DNA of 56,705 bases. It comes from Lachnospiraceae bacterium UBA7589. GTDB taxonomy: Bacteria; Bacillota; Clostridia; Lachnospirales; Lachnospiraceae. Within the stretch, counting starts at the first letter, position 1; each line of letters opens with the position of its first letter. The notes under the pieces are model-generated. The model saw nothing but the letters and a program-made list of their open reading frames with translations, had not been told where the DNA came from and ran no database searches. This document shows, piece by piece, positions 1 through 8,628 of the stretch. Where the stretch lies: NCBI GenBank assembly GCA_002476495.1, contig DLKL01000040.1, positions 49,833 through 106,537 on the forward strand. The letters run 5' to 3'. The position numbers and the translations under genes are program-made.

Positions 1-2
1 AT

Positions 3-590
3 GGTGGAGGTGCGGGAATGCTTATTCAGGCAGAGCCTGTATATAGAGCATATGAGGACCTCAAGGAAAAGAAGAAATTGTCACAGTCAGCCAGAGTGAT
101 ATATATGACTCCCCAGGGAAAGATTTTTAACCAGAAAATGGCACAAGAGCTTTCTGTGGAGAAGGATATAGTTATTCTGTGTGGTCATTATGAGGGAATT
201 GATGAGCGGGCATTGGAGCTTATTGTGACCGATAATATTTCCATAGGTGACTTTGTGCTTACGGGTGGAGAGCTGCCTGCCATGATTGTTGTAGATGCTA
301 TATCCCGTCTTGTTCCGGGAGTTCTCGGCTGTGATGAAAGCGCCTTGTATGAATCCTTTTATGATGGACTTTTGGAATATCCCCAATATACCAGACCGGA
401 GGATTTTATGGGAATGAAGGTTCCGCCGGTGTTACTTTCGGGACATCATAAAAACATAGAGGAATGGAGATATGGACAGGCACTGGAACGGACAAGACAA
501 CGAAGACCTGATCTTTTTGAGAAGTATATAACAGAGCATAAGGACGAATACGAAAAGTATCTAAAGAGAAAAAAGAAACTTATGGATTAG
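3..590 (+). CDS. trmD: tRNA (guanine-37-N1)-methyltransferase TrmD, 5'-truncated by the window edge
   Basis: This is the C-terminal part of TrmD, the SPOUT-class enzyme that methylates N1 of G37 in tRNAs and prevents +1 frameshifting. The frame is open from the window start and reads Gly-Gly-Gly-Ala-Gly-Met just before the first internal ATG at 18, which is the conserved substrate-loop motif of TrmD, so the gene begins upstream of the window. The trefoil-knot SAM site is visible as LCGHYEGIDER and the following IGDFVLTGGELPA segment. The C-terminal tRNA-binding half contains VLLSGHHKNIEEWR. About 195 of the usual 240-250 residues are present. In Firmicutes trmD normally lies with rpsP, rimM and rplS, which would be to the left. 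Identification is secure; only the true start is missing. Confidence 0.95.
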   Translation, partial: GGGAGMLIQAEPVYRAYEDLKEKKKLSQSARVIYMTPQGKIFNQKMAQELSVEKDIVILCGHYEGIDERALELIVTDNISIGDFVLTGGELPAMIVVDAISRLVPGVLGCDESALYESFYDGLLEYPQYTRPEDFMGMKVPPVLLSGHHKNIEEWRYGQALERTRQRRPDLFEKYITEHKDEYEKYLKRKKKLMD

Positions 591-602
591 CAAACAGGAC
601 TA

Positions 603-632
603 TTGTCAGGTTATGTATGAAGATGTTATAAT
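603..632 (+). promoter_or_regulatory. Predicted sigma-A promoter for the lipoprotein gene at 679
   Basis: TTGTCA at 603-608 and a perfect TATAAT at 627-632 are separated by 18 bp, in the gap after trmD. The start of transcription would fall near 639, about 40 nt before the lipoprotein start codon. This is a sequence match only. Confidence 0.55.
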
Positions 633-678
633 CTATGTATATTTTTCCTGATAATGCTTTGATGGGGGGATGAAAGGA

Positions 679-1197
679 ATGAAGAAAAAAATATGCAACA
701 TGCTGATGCTTATTGCTTTGTGCCTTATTACTACAGGATGTGGGGTAAATGATGAAACACAAACAAAGAATTCCAAGGAATCGGTACAGCAGGAGATAGT
801 TAAGTTTGTTAACGAGGATTTAAGCTCTGTTGTTGTATATAAAGAGGCGGCTGTACAAACCTATAATTCATATTTTTTATCTGATTCCGTAGAACAGGAT
901 AGCTTCCTGTCAGAGCTTAATGCTGCTGCAATTCCTAATATTGAAGAGTATATAAAACAGCTTGAGGAGCTGGATATTTCTTCAACTGAGGTGATGGAGC
1001 TGAGAGATTTGCTGCTTCTTGAGGCTAAAGTCCAGAAAGAGGCACTGGAGCTTACGTCAAAGGCAATTGAGGAAGGCGATGCGGAGAAGCTTAAACAGGT
1101 GGAAAGTCTTATATCCCAGGCTGGAGAATACAGAACAGAGTATGAAACAAAACTTAAGGAATTTTGTGACCAATATAATATTGTAATACAAAAGTAA
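679..1197 (+). CDS. Small helical lipoprotein of unknown function
   Basis: I do not recognise a specific family. The 172-residue product starts MKKKICNMLM, has a hydrophobic signal segment (about residues 5-19) and Cys21 preceded by Thr-Thr-Gly, an acceptable though not perfect lipobox, so it should be exported and lipid-anchored on the outer face of the membrane. The mature part is Glu/Lys/Leu-rich and predicted to be almost entirely helical, with a heptad-like stretch in the C-terminal two thirds. I chose the ATG at 679 over the in-frame ATG at 670 because the GGGGGG Shine-Dalgarno tract (664-669) is 9 nt from 679 but touches 670. It has its own promoter and is followed by a weak terminator-like hairpin. 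Expression as a secreted or cell-wall-facing protein is inference. Confidence 0.75.
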   Translation: MKKKICNMLMLIALCLITTGCGVNDETQTKNSKESVQQEIVKFVNEDLSSVVVYKEAAVQTYNSYFLSDSVEQDSFLSELNAAAIPNIEEYIKQLEELDISSTEVMELRDLLLLEAKVQKEALELTSKAIEEGDAEKLKQVESLISQAGEYRTEYETKLKEFCDQYNIVIQK

Positions 1198-1202
1198 TTT
1201 GC

Positions 1203-1236
1203 GAGGCTGAATCCGGTGGGAAACAGCCTCTTTATA
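1203..1236 (+). terminator. Weak terminator-like hairpin after the lipoprotein gene
   Basis: GAGGCTG (1203-1209) pairs perfectly with CAGCCTC (1224-1230) and is followed by a TTTATAAT tract. The U-run is short, so termination may be partial and the next gene may be co-transcribed. Confidence 0.45.
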
Positions 1237-1254
1237 ATCAAAAGAGGGAATACT

Positions 1255-1827
1255 ATGGATGATAAGGATAATATTGTAGACGGTTTTTCTTTTCAAAGCT
1301 CTAAGGAAAGGGAAGTCGGGAAAAAGGAATATGAGGCAATACAAAAGCTAAAGAAAAAGATAGACATAAATGACCCGGATGAAATGCTTGAAATGTATAC
1401 AAAAATGGTAGTGAAAAGATATTTTGTAACCCCGGTAGGAATATCCTTTCTTAAGGATATGAGAGATTATCTCGTAAGCAATTGCAAAGACAAAACTGTT
1501 CCTCCTGTGCATATTCCGGAGAAAAATGTATCGATAAAAACAACACCATCTCTTTTTGCGGGGAAAATAGATAAACTTGAAAAGGAAAATTCAAGACTTT
1601 TAAGATTAAAACAGAAGCTTGTTGTTGCTGTGGTAACCCTGACGATTGTTATTGTTGCCATGGTATTTATGGTGGTGACTAATAAAAATCTCGGATATTT
1701 TAATGCTGAGGAAAAGGTTCTTGATAAATACTCTGCCTGGGAAGAAAGACTGTCAACCTGGGAGGAAGAACTTATTCTGAGAGAGGAGAAGCTTAGAGGA
1801 AGAGAGCAGGATAACAGTACAAATTAA
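1255..1827 (+). CDS. Single-pass membrane protein with C-terminal coiled coil, function unknown
   Basis: The family is not recognised. The 190-residue protein has a charged N-terminal cytoplasmic part of about 120 residues, one strong transmembrane helix near residues 122-143 (VVAVVTLTIVIVAMVFMVV core) and a short Glu/Arg/Trp-rich C-terminal tail with a heptad-like repeat (SAWEERLSTWEEEL followed by REEKLRGRE), probably a coiled coil. There is no cleavable signal sequence, so it is likely a type II-like or tail-facing membrane protein. The ATG at 1255 is preferred to the upstream start at 1216 because AGAGGGA lies 5-6 nt before it. It sits between a lipoprotein and a two-component system, which hints at an envelope role, but nothing in the sequence proves this. 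Confidence 0.7.
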   Translation: MDDKDNIVDGFSFQSSKEREVGKKEYEAIQKLKKKIDINDPDEMLEMYTKMVVKRYFVTPVGISFLKDMRDYLVSNCKDKTVPPVHIPEKNVSIKTTPSLFAGKIDKLEKENSRLLRLKQKLVVAVVTLTIVIVAMVFMVVTNKNLGYFNAEEKVLDKYSAWEERLSTWEEELILREEKLRGREQDNSTN

Positions 1828-1951
1828 GGACATATATGTGTTACATTTCACAGTTTATACAAATATATGATTTATAATTAAGATTATATTTGATTAATAG
1901 GATAATAACAGCAATTTATTATAAATATGTGACTGATTTGGAGGAAAAACT

Positions 1952-2626
1952 ATGGAACAGACCAAAATCCTTGTTGTAGATGATGAGAGCAGAATGAGAA
2001 AACTGGTTAGGGATTTTTTAACGAAGAATAATTATTCTGTCATGGAGGCAGGAGATGGAGAAGAGGCCGTGGACACATTTATGGCAAATAAGGATATAGC
2101 ACTTATTATTCTTGATGTTATGATGCCTAAGCTGGACGGATATCAGGTCGCTTCTGAGATAAGAAAAATATCCAAGGTTCCAATAATTATGCTTACGGCA
2201 AAGTGCGATGAACGGGATGAGCTTAAAGGCTTTGATCTGGGGGTAGATGAATACATAACAAAGCCATTTAGCCCTAAGATACTTGTAGCCAGAGTTGAGG
2301 CAGTGCTAAGGCGTACAAAGGGTGAAAAGGGGCAGGATATAATAAGTGCGGGTGGTATTGTTATGGATATTGCCGCTCATCTTGTTTATGTAGACGGAGA
2401 AAGCATAGAGCTTAGCTATAAGGAATTTGAATTGCTTAACTATTTCCTTGTTAATCAGGGAGTTGCCTTATCCAGGGAAAAAATACTTAATAATGTATGG
2501 AATTATGATTATTTTGGAGATGCAAGAACTATTGACACCCATGTTAAAAAGCTTAGAAGCAAGCTTAAGGACAAGGGTGAATATATAAAGACAATATGGG
2601 GTATGGGATATAAGTTTGAGGTATAA
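1952..2626 (+). CDS. OmpR/PhoB-family response regulator
   Basis: This is a DNA-binding response regulator of 224 residues. The N-terminal receiver (about 1-120) has the acidic pair Asp10-Asp11, the phosphoacceptor Asp55 in LDVMMP, a Thr in the MLTAK strand and the KPF lysine. The C-terminal winged-helix Trans_reg_C domain (about 128-224) shows LSYKEFELLNYF and the DARTIDTHVKKLRSKL recognition helix. The start is supported by TTTGGAGG 8 nt upstream. It is followed directly by a sensor kinase gene, so the two form an operon and a cognate pair. The receptor input and target genes cannot be read from sequence; the closest general type is the VanR/PhoP-like group of Firmicutes. Confidence 0.93.
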   Translation: MEQTKILVVDDESRMRKLVRDFLTKNNYSVMEAGDGEEAVDTFMANKDIALIILDVMMPKLDGYQVASEIRKISKVPIIMLTAKCDERDELKGFDLGVDEYITKPFSPKILVARVEAVLRRTKGEKGQDIISAGGIVMDIAAHLVYVDGESIELSYKEFELLNYFLVNQGVALSREKILNNVWNYDYFGDARTIDTHVKKLRSKLKDKGEYIKTIWGMGYKFEV

Positions 2627-2627
2627 A

Positions 2628-4088
2628 ATGAAATCATCTATCAGAATGAAAATTACCACAATGGTGGTAATTTTCTCATTTTTTATAATTACATCATCCT
2701 GGCTGGTATGTACATTTCTTATAAAGGGAGTATTTGTTGGATTTGTAAGAAGCAGCCTTAAATACACATATGAGTCATGCAATTCCATGCTGGAAAGAGA
2801 TAAGCAATGGTATGTCGATGGTGATTTGTATGGAAATATCAACAATCCTCTTGGAGCTATCGTATTTATAATTAACAATGAAAACGGCGAAATATACACA
2901 TCAATTAATGATGAAGGTCAAATGATGGAAAGCCTTAAGGATGTTCTTGAATCCCATGAAGGTAATTTTTCCTACAATCCGGGGGAATATAAAATCATTG
3001 AAACCCATGACAAGGTGATTAATGCACGATATTTTGATCTTGTGGGGAGGCTTGATAATGGTAATATTATAATATTGAGATCCCCGGTGGCACAGATTGA
3101 GTCGGCCATAAAGCTTTTTACCAAGGTCTTTATAGGAGTTGCGGCAGTGCTTATTGTATTTGGCTCTGTATTTATTCTTGCTCTCAGCAGTATTTTCTCT
3201 ATACCAATAAAAAATCTGAGTGCGGTTGCAAAGCGTATGACCCAGTTGGATTTTGAGGTAAAGGTTCCGGTTACCAGCAAGGATGAAATAGGAGAACTTG
3301 GAACTTATATGAACGAAATGTCATGTAAGCTGGAAAAAACAATTTCAGAGCTTAAATCTGCCAATATACAGCTGGAAAAGGACATAAAGGAAAAGGAACA
3401 GATAGATGATATGAGGAGGGAGTTCTTATCCCATGTATCCCATGAATTAAAAACCCCGATTGCCCTGATACAGGGATATGCAGAGGGACTTAAGGATAAT
3501 CTGTTTAACGATGAGGAAAGCAAGAACTTCTATACGGATGTTATTATTGATGAGGCAGGGAAAATGAATACTATGGTAAAAAAGCTTCTTAATTTGAATG
3601 AGATTGAGTTTGGCAACACACCCCTCAATATTGAAAGGTTTGAACTTGTGGAATTCATAAAGGAGATAATTAACGCATCATCAATTCTTACCGGTGACTC
3701 AGGAAGCAATATAGTTTTTGAAGAAAAAGGACCTGTATATGTATGGGCAGATGAGTACATGATAGAGGAGGCTTTCACCAATTATCTTACCAATGCCATA
3801 CATTATGTAAAGGAAGGCGGAATAATAAAAATATATTTTACTCCTGTGGGAAAGGATATCAGGGTATGCGTCTATAATCAGGGTGACAGAATACCGGAAG
3901 ATGATATAGACAAGCTGTTTGTAAAATTCTATAAGGTTGATAAGGCACGCACCAGAGAGTACGGAGGAAGCGGAATAGGACTTTCCATTGTAGCGGCAAC
4001 CATGGAAGCACATGGTAAAAACTATGGAGTATTTAATGTGGACGATGGCGTTGTATTTTATTTTGATTTGGATGCTAATATGCCTTGA
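2628..4088 (+). CDS. Membrane sensor histidine kinase, partner of the preceding regulator
   Basis: This is a 486-residue class I sensor kinase. It has an N-terminal membrane helix, an extracellular sensor segment of about 130 residues, a second membrane helix near residues 160-185, a HAMP linker, a HisKA dimerisation domain with the phospho-accepting His272 in VSHELKTP, and a HATPase_c domain with N-box NYLTNAIHYV and G-boxes GDRIPEDD and GGSGIGLSI. The ATG at 2628 is favoured over an upstream in-frame TTG at 2616: GAGG lies 6 nt before the ATG, and the start then falls one base after the regulator's stop codon, typical of coupled translation. It would phosphorylate the regulator encoded immediately upstream. 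The signal is unknown. Confidence 0.92.
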   Translation: MKSSIRMKITTMVVIFSFFIITSSWLVCTFLIKGVFVGFVRSSLKYTYESCNSMLERDKQWYVDGDLYGNINNPLGAIVFIINNENGEIYTSINDEGQMMESLKDVLESHEGNFSYNPGEYKIIETHDKVINARYFDLVGRLDNGNIIILRSPVAQIESAIKLFTKVFIGVAAVLIVFGSVFILALSSIFSIPIKNLSAVAKRMTQLDFEVKVPVTSKDEIGELGTYMNEMSCKLEKTISELKSANIQLEKDIKEKEQIDDMRREFLSHVSHELKTPIALIQGYAEGLKDNLFNDEESKNFYTDVIIDEAGKMNTMVKKLLNLNEIEFGNTPLNIERFELVEFIKEIINASSILTGDSGSNIVFEEKGPVYVWADEYMIEEAFTNYLTNAIHYVKEGGIIKIYFTPVGKDIRVCVYNQGDRIPEDDIDKLFVKFYKVDKARTREYGGSGIGLSIVAATMEAHGKNYGVFNVDDGVVFYFDLDANMP

Positions 4089-4113
4089 TGATAATGAAAA
4101 AAAGTGGTAAAAT
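4085..4113 (+). promoter_or_regulatory. Predicted promoter overlapping the end of the kinase gene
   Basis: TTGATG (4085-4090) and TAAAAT (4108-4113) are 17 bp apart and overlap the kinase stop codon. They could drive the lipoprotein and cheV genes separately from the two-component operon. Sequence match only. Confidence 0.45.
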
Positions 4114-4148
4114 TATCATATGTGATTGTTCGCTATTGGAGGTTTTGT

Positions 4149-4931
4149 ATGAAAAAAGTAATTGCGGCGCTTGGTCTGATAATTTTATCACTTTTTGCTG
4201 TGGGCTGTGAAAAAACAATAGATCTTACTGACGAGGAGAATAGAATAATAGCTGAATATGCAGCTGAGCTTTTGCTGAAGTATGACAGAAATCTGGATTC
4301 AAAGTACTATGACAGTATTGAGAAAATGGCAACAGAGGATATCTTTAAACAGGAGCCGGTAACAGAGAAGAATACTGAGGATAATACCACCGTGGAGACA
4401 ACAACCGAGGGTAATAATAATGATGTACAGCTGCCGGAGAAAAGTACAGAATCATCTACAGAGACTTCAACCGGGCAGGAGAAAAAAGATGTAATTGATG
4501 CACGGGAATTTGATTTGGGAAGCTTCATGGGATTATCGGGCATTAGTATTAAGTATTCACACTATATGATAGCTGACAGTTATCCATCCTATGATAAGGA
4601 CGGAGTATATATAGAGATAGAGGCTCCCGACGGATATAAGCTTCTGGTTCTCAAATTTGACATAGAGAATCTTGCGAATCAGAGTCAGAATGTAGATTTA
4701 TATGCCCTGGATATGGGGTATTACATAATTGTCAATGATGAAAAAACGGCAAAACAGATGCTTACTATTCTTTTGGATGACTTATATACTTATCAGAAAG
4801 AACTTGGCAAAGGTGATAAGGAAGAGGCTGTGCTTATATTCCAGATGTCCGATTCGGTTGCCCGGTACGTTACAAACCTAAAGCTTGGAATCAAATCAGG
4901 AGACAGGGAACAGACTATATCGCTTAATTAG
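4149..4931 (+). CDS. Lipoprotein with Thr/Glu/Ser-rich linker and beta-type C-terminal domain
   Basis: The 260-residue product has a clear lipoprotein signal: MKK, a hydrophobic stretch and Cys20 after Ala-Val-Gly. A short helical segment follows (about 25-65), then a low-complexity Thr/Glu/Ser/Asn linker (about 70-115) of the kind that spans the cell wall. The C-terminal domain of about 130 residues alternates short beta strands (YKLLVLKFDIENLANQSQ is typical) and resembles telokin-like DUF4352/DUF5067 lipoprotein domains; that similarity is by eye only. GGAGG 6 nt upstream fixes the ATG at 4149 rather than the longer in-frame start at 4104. It lies between the sensor kinase and cheV. A surface sensing or scaffolding role is possible but not shown. 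Confidence 0.78.
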   Translation: MKKVIAALGLIILSLFAVGCEKTIDLTDEENRIIAEYAAELLLKYDRNLDSKYYDSIEKMATEDIFKQEPVTEKNTEDNTTVETTTEGNNNDVQLPEKSTESSTETSTGQEKKDVIDAREFDLGSFMGLSGISIKYSHYMIADSYPSYDKDGVYIEIEAPDGYKLLVLKFDIENLANQSQNVDLYALDMGYYIIVNDEKTAKQMLTILLDDLYTYQKELGKGDKEEAVLIFQMSDSVARYVTNLKLGIKSGDREQTISLN

Positions 4932-4944
4932 AAGGAGGGCATAT

Positions 4945-5856
4945 ATGGATACGAATATCTTACTTGAAAGTGGAACCAATGAGCTGGAGGTCCTTGAATT
5001 TGTAATAAGAGGAAATCATTATGGTATAAATGTTGAAAAGGTCAGGGAGATACTTACATATCAGGAGGTAACGCCTGTACCTAATTCCCATCCTTGCATT
5101 GAGGGAATTTTTATGCCCAGAGAAGATATAATTACCGTAATTGATTTATTTAAAGCCCTGGGCTTCGATAATGAGGATAAGAAAAACAATTTTCTTATAG
5201 TAACTAATTTTAATAATCTTAATATTGCTTTTGATGTGGAAATGGTTGTAGGTATAAACAGGGTTTCATGGTCTGAGGTTGTAAAGCCGGATGCAACGGT
5301 AAGCGGTCCGGGAACCGGTATTGCCACAGGTATAATTAAAAACCGTGACAACCTTCTTATTATCCTTGATTTTGAGAGAATTGTAGAGGAGATATGCCCT
5401 GAAACCAGCCTTAGGATGTCACAGGTAAAGGAACTGGGAGAGAGGGAAAGAAATGATATCCCTATACTTGTTGTAGAAGATTCTCACATGCTATGCCAGT
5501 TGATTAAGGATGCACTTGGCATGGCAGGTTATACCAGGCTTACGATTAAGAATAATGGTCAGGAGGCATGGGATTATCTGTGCCAGCTAAAGAAAAATAA
5601 TGGTGTTGAGTATGGTGCAAAGTGTGTTATAACGGATATAGAGATGCCTCAGATGGATGGACACAGACTTATTAAACTGATACGTGATACGGAAGGCTTG
5701 AAGCATCTTCCTATAGTTGTATTCTCATCGCTGATTAATGAGGATATGAAACGTAAGGGAGAATCCCTTGGAGCCGATGCGCAGATTTCCAAACCGGAGA
5801 TAGGAAATCTTGTAAAAGTGCTTGATAATCTTATCGGCAGTCAGTTTTACGCATAA
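4945..5856 (+). CDS. cheV: Chemotaxis coupling protein CheV (CheW domain plus receiver)
   Basis: CheV couples chemoreceptors to the CheA kinase and helps adaptation. The 303-residue protein has an N-terminal CheW-like domain (about 12-140, with NHYGINVEKVREIL and GIATGIIKNRDNLLIILDFE) and a C-terminal receiver (about 165-300) with VVEDSHM, phosphoacceptor Asp in ITDIEMPQMDG, and the conserved Lys in ISKPE. GAAGGAGGG ends about 6 nt before the ATG at 4945, so the longer upstream frame, which would overlap the lipoprotein, is not the start. No other chemotaxis or flagellar gene is nearby, so the organism presumably carries those loci elsewhere and is likely motile; that last point is inference. 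Confidence 0.92.
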   Translation: MDTNILLESGTNELEVLEFVIRGNHYGINVEKVREILTYQEVTPVPNSHPCIEGIFMPREDIITVIDLFKALGFDNEDKKNNFLIVTNFNNLNIAFDVEMVVGINRVSWSEVVKPDATVSGPGTGIATGIIKNRDNLLIILDFERIVEEICPETSLRMSQVKELGERERNDIPILVVEDSHMLCQLIKDALGMAGYTRLTIKNNGQEAWDYLCQLKKNNGVEYGAKCVITDIEMPQMDGHRLIKLIRDTEGLKHLPIVVFSSLINEDMKRKGESLGADAQISKPEIGNLVKVLDNLIGSQFYA

Positions 5857-5866
5857 TTATAATATT

Positions 5867-5894
5867 TATGCCGGCAGCTTTAGTTGTCGGCATA
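5867..5894 (+). terminator. Hairpin between cheV and argD-like gene
   Basis: TATGCCGGCA (5867-5876) pairs with TGTCGGCATA (5885-5894), 10 bp with one G-U, followed by TAGATTTT. The stem is strong but the U-tract is imperfect, so it is a probable rather than certain terminator of cheV. Confidence 0.5.
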
Positions 5895-5916
5895 TAGATT
5901 TTAAGAGGTGAAAGAC

Positions 5917-7128
5917 ATGAATTTAAAGGATGCAGGGAAAACAAAAGATGATATAAAGGCTTTATATAATACATATTTTTATGAAACCTTTAAGCGCTTT
6001 GATTTTATTGCCGAAAAAGGCGAGGGATCATATATTATTGATGAGACCGGGAAAAGATATCTTGACTTTATGGCGGGAATTGCCGTAAACAGCACAGGTC
6101 ATTGTAATAAAGAGGTAACAGAGGCAATTATTGAACAATGTCAGACTATGATTCATGCTTCGAATTACTGTTATACTATTCCACAGGCAATGCTTGCAAA
6201 GCTTATTTGTGACAGCATTGGTATGGAGAAAATATATTTTCAGAATTCCGGGGCAGAGGCAAATGAAGTAATGATTAAGCTTGCCAGAAAATATGGAAAG
6301 GATAATTTTGGACCTGAAAGATATAAAATTGTTACAGCATTTAACAGTTTTCATGGACGAACTCTCGGAACTCTGGCTGCAACAGGACAGCCGGGAACTC
6401 CTATACAGAATAATTATGACCCTATGGTGCCGGGCTTTGTATATGCAAAATATAATGATATAGAATCCTTTGCAAATGCTTGTGATGACAATACCATAGC
6501 AATTATGGTTGAACCGGTTCAGGGTGAAGGAGGAGTAATCCCCGCTACAGAGGAGTTTTTGCATGGCTTGAGAAAGCTTTGTGATGAGAAAAATATGCTG
6601 CTGCTTTTTGATGAAGTCCAGACAGGCTGGGGAAGAACAGGGGCATTGATGTCATATATGGATGTGGGAGTCAAGCCGGATTGTGTAAGTATGGCAAAAG
6701 CTATGGGAGGAGGAATGCCTATAGGAGCAATGTGTACAAGCGCAAAGCTTGCACTTACTTTCGGTCCAGGGGCTCATGGGAGCACATATGCAGGAAATCC
6801 TGTATGCTGTGCGGCAAGCTATGCCCAGATATCCCAGATAATCAATGACAAATTGCCTGAAAATGCGAAACAGACCGGAGAATATTTCATGGATATGCTC
6901 AGAAGACTTCCAAAGGTAAAGGAAGTGAGAGGAAAAGGTCTTATGATAGGTGTTGAATTCAATAAGGATATAGCTATGACCATAAAGTACAATGCGGCTG
7001 ATGAGGGGCTGCTGTTAACTGCCGTGAGACCTTCCGTAATAAGACTGGTTCCTCCTCTTAATATAACCGTAGAGGAATGTAATATGGCATTTGATATATT
7101 GAATAAAGTTATAGAAGAACTGGTATAG
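5917..7128 (+). CDS. argD: Acetylornithine aminotransferase-type class III aminotransferase
   Basis: This is a PLP-dependent class III aminotransferase of 403 residues, best placed in the acetylornithine/succinylornithine (ArgD) group. It would convert N-acetylglutamate semialdehyde and glutamate to N-acetylornithine and 2-oxoglutarate in arginine synthesis. Visible motifs are FQNSGAEANEVMIK, FHGRTLGTLAATG, the DEVQTGWGRTG aspartate that holds the pyridine nitrogen, and MAKAMGGGMPIGA with the PLP-binding lysine. AGAGGTG 6 nt upstream selects the ATG at 5917 over a GTG at 5908. It is not next to other arg genes, so an ornithine or related omega-aminotransferase is the alternative. It is followed at 104 bp by an aminopeptidase gene. 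Confidence 0.82.
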   Translation: MNLKDAGKTKDDIKALYNTYFYETFKRFDFIAEKGEGSYIIDETGKRYLDFMAGIAVNSTGHCNKEVTEAIIEQCQTMIHASNYCYTIPQAMLAKLICDSIGMEKIYFQNSGAEANEVMIKLARKYGKDNFGPERYKIVTAFNSFHGRTLGTLAATGQPGTPIQNNYDPMVPGFVYAKYNDIESFANACDDNTIAIMVEPVQGEGGVIPATEEFLHGLRKLCDEKNMLLLFDEVQTGWGRTGALMSYMDVGVKPDCVSMAKAMGGGMPIGAMCTSAKLALTFGPGAHGSTYAGNPVCCAASYAQISQIINDKLPENAKQTGEYFMDMLRRLPKVKEVRGKGLMIGVEFNKDIAMTIKYNAADEGLLLTAVRPSVIRLVPPLNITVEECNMAFDILNKVIEELV

Positions 7129-7175
7129 TGTTTATTATTGGGCTTCGCTGGGAATATTAAAACATAATGACTAAG

Positions 7176-7203
7176 GAGTATTGGCACAATAAATGCCATA
7201 CTC
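7176..7203 (+). terminator. Terminator-like hairpin upstream of the M18 peptidase gene
   Basis: GAGTATTGGCA (7176-7186) pairs with TGCCATACTC (7194-7203) with one bulged T, followed by A/T-rich sequence but no proper U-run. It may end argD transcription or stabilise the downstream 5' end. Confidence 0.35.
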
Positions 7204-7232
7204 TAAATTATAAAGAAAGGCAGATTAGAATT

Positions 7233-8612
7233 ATGGATAGAAAAAATGCATGGACAACATATACCAAAAAGGATATCAATGAGCTTGAAGCTGTTTGCAA
7301 GGAATATCTTAATTTTCTTGATGAGGGTAAAACAGAAAGAGAATGTGTTAAAAATATAGTAAAAATGGCTGAAGAAAAGGGATATATCAATCTTGCCGAC
7401 ATTATAAGAGATAATAGACCTATAGTGCCGGGATGTAAAATATATAATGTCTGCATGGGAAAAACCATTGCCTTATTTAACATAGGAGAGGAAAGACTGG
7501 AGGATGGCATGAACATTCTCGGGGCACATATAGACTCACCGAGAATGGATGTCAAGCAGAATCCATTATATGAAAAGGATGATTTTGCATATCTGGATAC
7601 CCATTATTATGGCGGGATAAAAAAATATCAATGGGTAGCATTACCACTGGCGATTCATGGAGTAGTTGTAAAAAAGGATGGCAGTGTTGTCAATGTTTCC
7701 ATAGGTGAGAACAAAAAGGACCCTGTATTTTGTGTTTCCGACCTGCTTATACATCTGGCAGGAGAACAGATGGAAAAGAAGGCAAGCAAGGTGATAGAAG
7801 GAGAAAATCTGGATGTTCTGTTTGGAAGCCAGCCACTTAAGGACGAGGAAAAGGATGGTGTCAAAGGGAATATTCTTGCTTTGCTCAAAAAGAAATATGA
7901 TATTGAGGAAGAGGATTTTATATCCGCTGAGCTGGAGATAGTTCCGGCCGGGAATGCAAGGGAAGCAGGATTAGATAAAAGTATGATTATGGCATATGGC
8001 CAGGATGACAGGGTATGTGCGTATACCTCTCTTAAGGCGATGCTGGAGGTTGACACAGTCTCCAGAACCACTTGCTGTCTTCTCACTGATAAGGAGGAGA
8101 TAGGAAGTGTAGGAGCTACAGGTATGAGATCAAGATTTTTTGAAAATACTGTGGCAGAAATCATGAATGCGATGGGAGAATATAGGGAAATAGAATTGAG
8201 ACGCTGCCTTACCAATTCCTGTATGCTTTCATCTGATGTAAATGCAGCCTATGATCCTCTGTTTGCCGGTGCATTTGAGAAAAATAACGCATCCTATTTC
8301 GGAAGAGGAATGGTATTTAGCAAATTTACCGGTTCAAGAGGCAAATCCGGATCAAATGATGCCAATGCAGAATATCTTGCAAGAATAAGGGAAATGATGG
8401 ATGATAATGACATTTGCTACCAGACTGCAGAGCTTGGAAAGGTTGACATAGGCGGAGGCGGTACCATTGCTTATATTTTATCACTATATGGTATGGAGGT
8501 AATAGACTGCGGAGTGGCTGTTTTGAATATGCACGCCCCATGGGAGCTTACATCCAAAGCAGATATATATGAAACTCTCAAGGGGTATAAGGTGTTCTTG
8601 AAAGAAGCATAA
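7233..8612 (+). CDS. M18-family zinc aminopeptidase
   Basis: This is a cytoplasmic metallo-aminopeptidase of family M18 (aspartyl aminopeptidase type, 459 residues), which removes N-terminal, often acidic, residues from peptides. Two-zinc ligand motifs are all present: GAHIDSPRMD, YGQDDRVCAY, the DKEEIGSVGA Glu-Glu pair, SSDVNAAYDP and the C-terminal NMHAPWE histidine. The length fits the family. The ATG at 7233 is chosen because the protein family starts at this point; its Shine-Dalgarno GAAAGG is rather far (about 12 nt). The gene is 16 nt upstream of the large hybrid sensor gene and may be co-transcribed with it. Confidence 0.9.
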   Translation: MDRKNAWTTYTKKDINELEAVCKEYLNFLDEGKTERECVKNIVKMAEEKGYINLADIIRDNRPIVPGCKIYNVCMGKTIALFNIGEERLEDGMNILGAHIDSPRMDVKQNPLYEKDDFAYLDTHYYGGIKKYQWVALPLAIHGVVVKKDGSVVNVSIGENKKDPVFCVSDLLIHLAGEQMEKKASKVIEGENLDVLFGSQPLKDEEKDGVKGNILALLKKKYDIEEEDFISAELEIVPAGNAREAGLDKSMIMAYGQDDRVCAYTSLKAMLEVDTVSRTTCCLLTDKEEIGSVGATGMRSRFFENTVAEIMNAMGEYREIELRRCLTNSCMLSSDVNAAYDPLFAGAFEKNNASYFGRGMVFSKFTGSRGKSGSNDANAEYLARIREMMDDNDICYQTAELGKVDIGGGGTIAYILSLYGMEVIDCGVAVLNMHAPWELTSKADIYETLKGYKVFLKEA

Positions 8613-8628
8613 TACGAGGTATCGGCCT

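Noticed and set aside
7176..7203. Riboswitch upstream of the M18 aminopeptidase
   Set aside because: Only a single simple hairpin is present, with no conserved core or alternative pairing.
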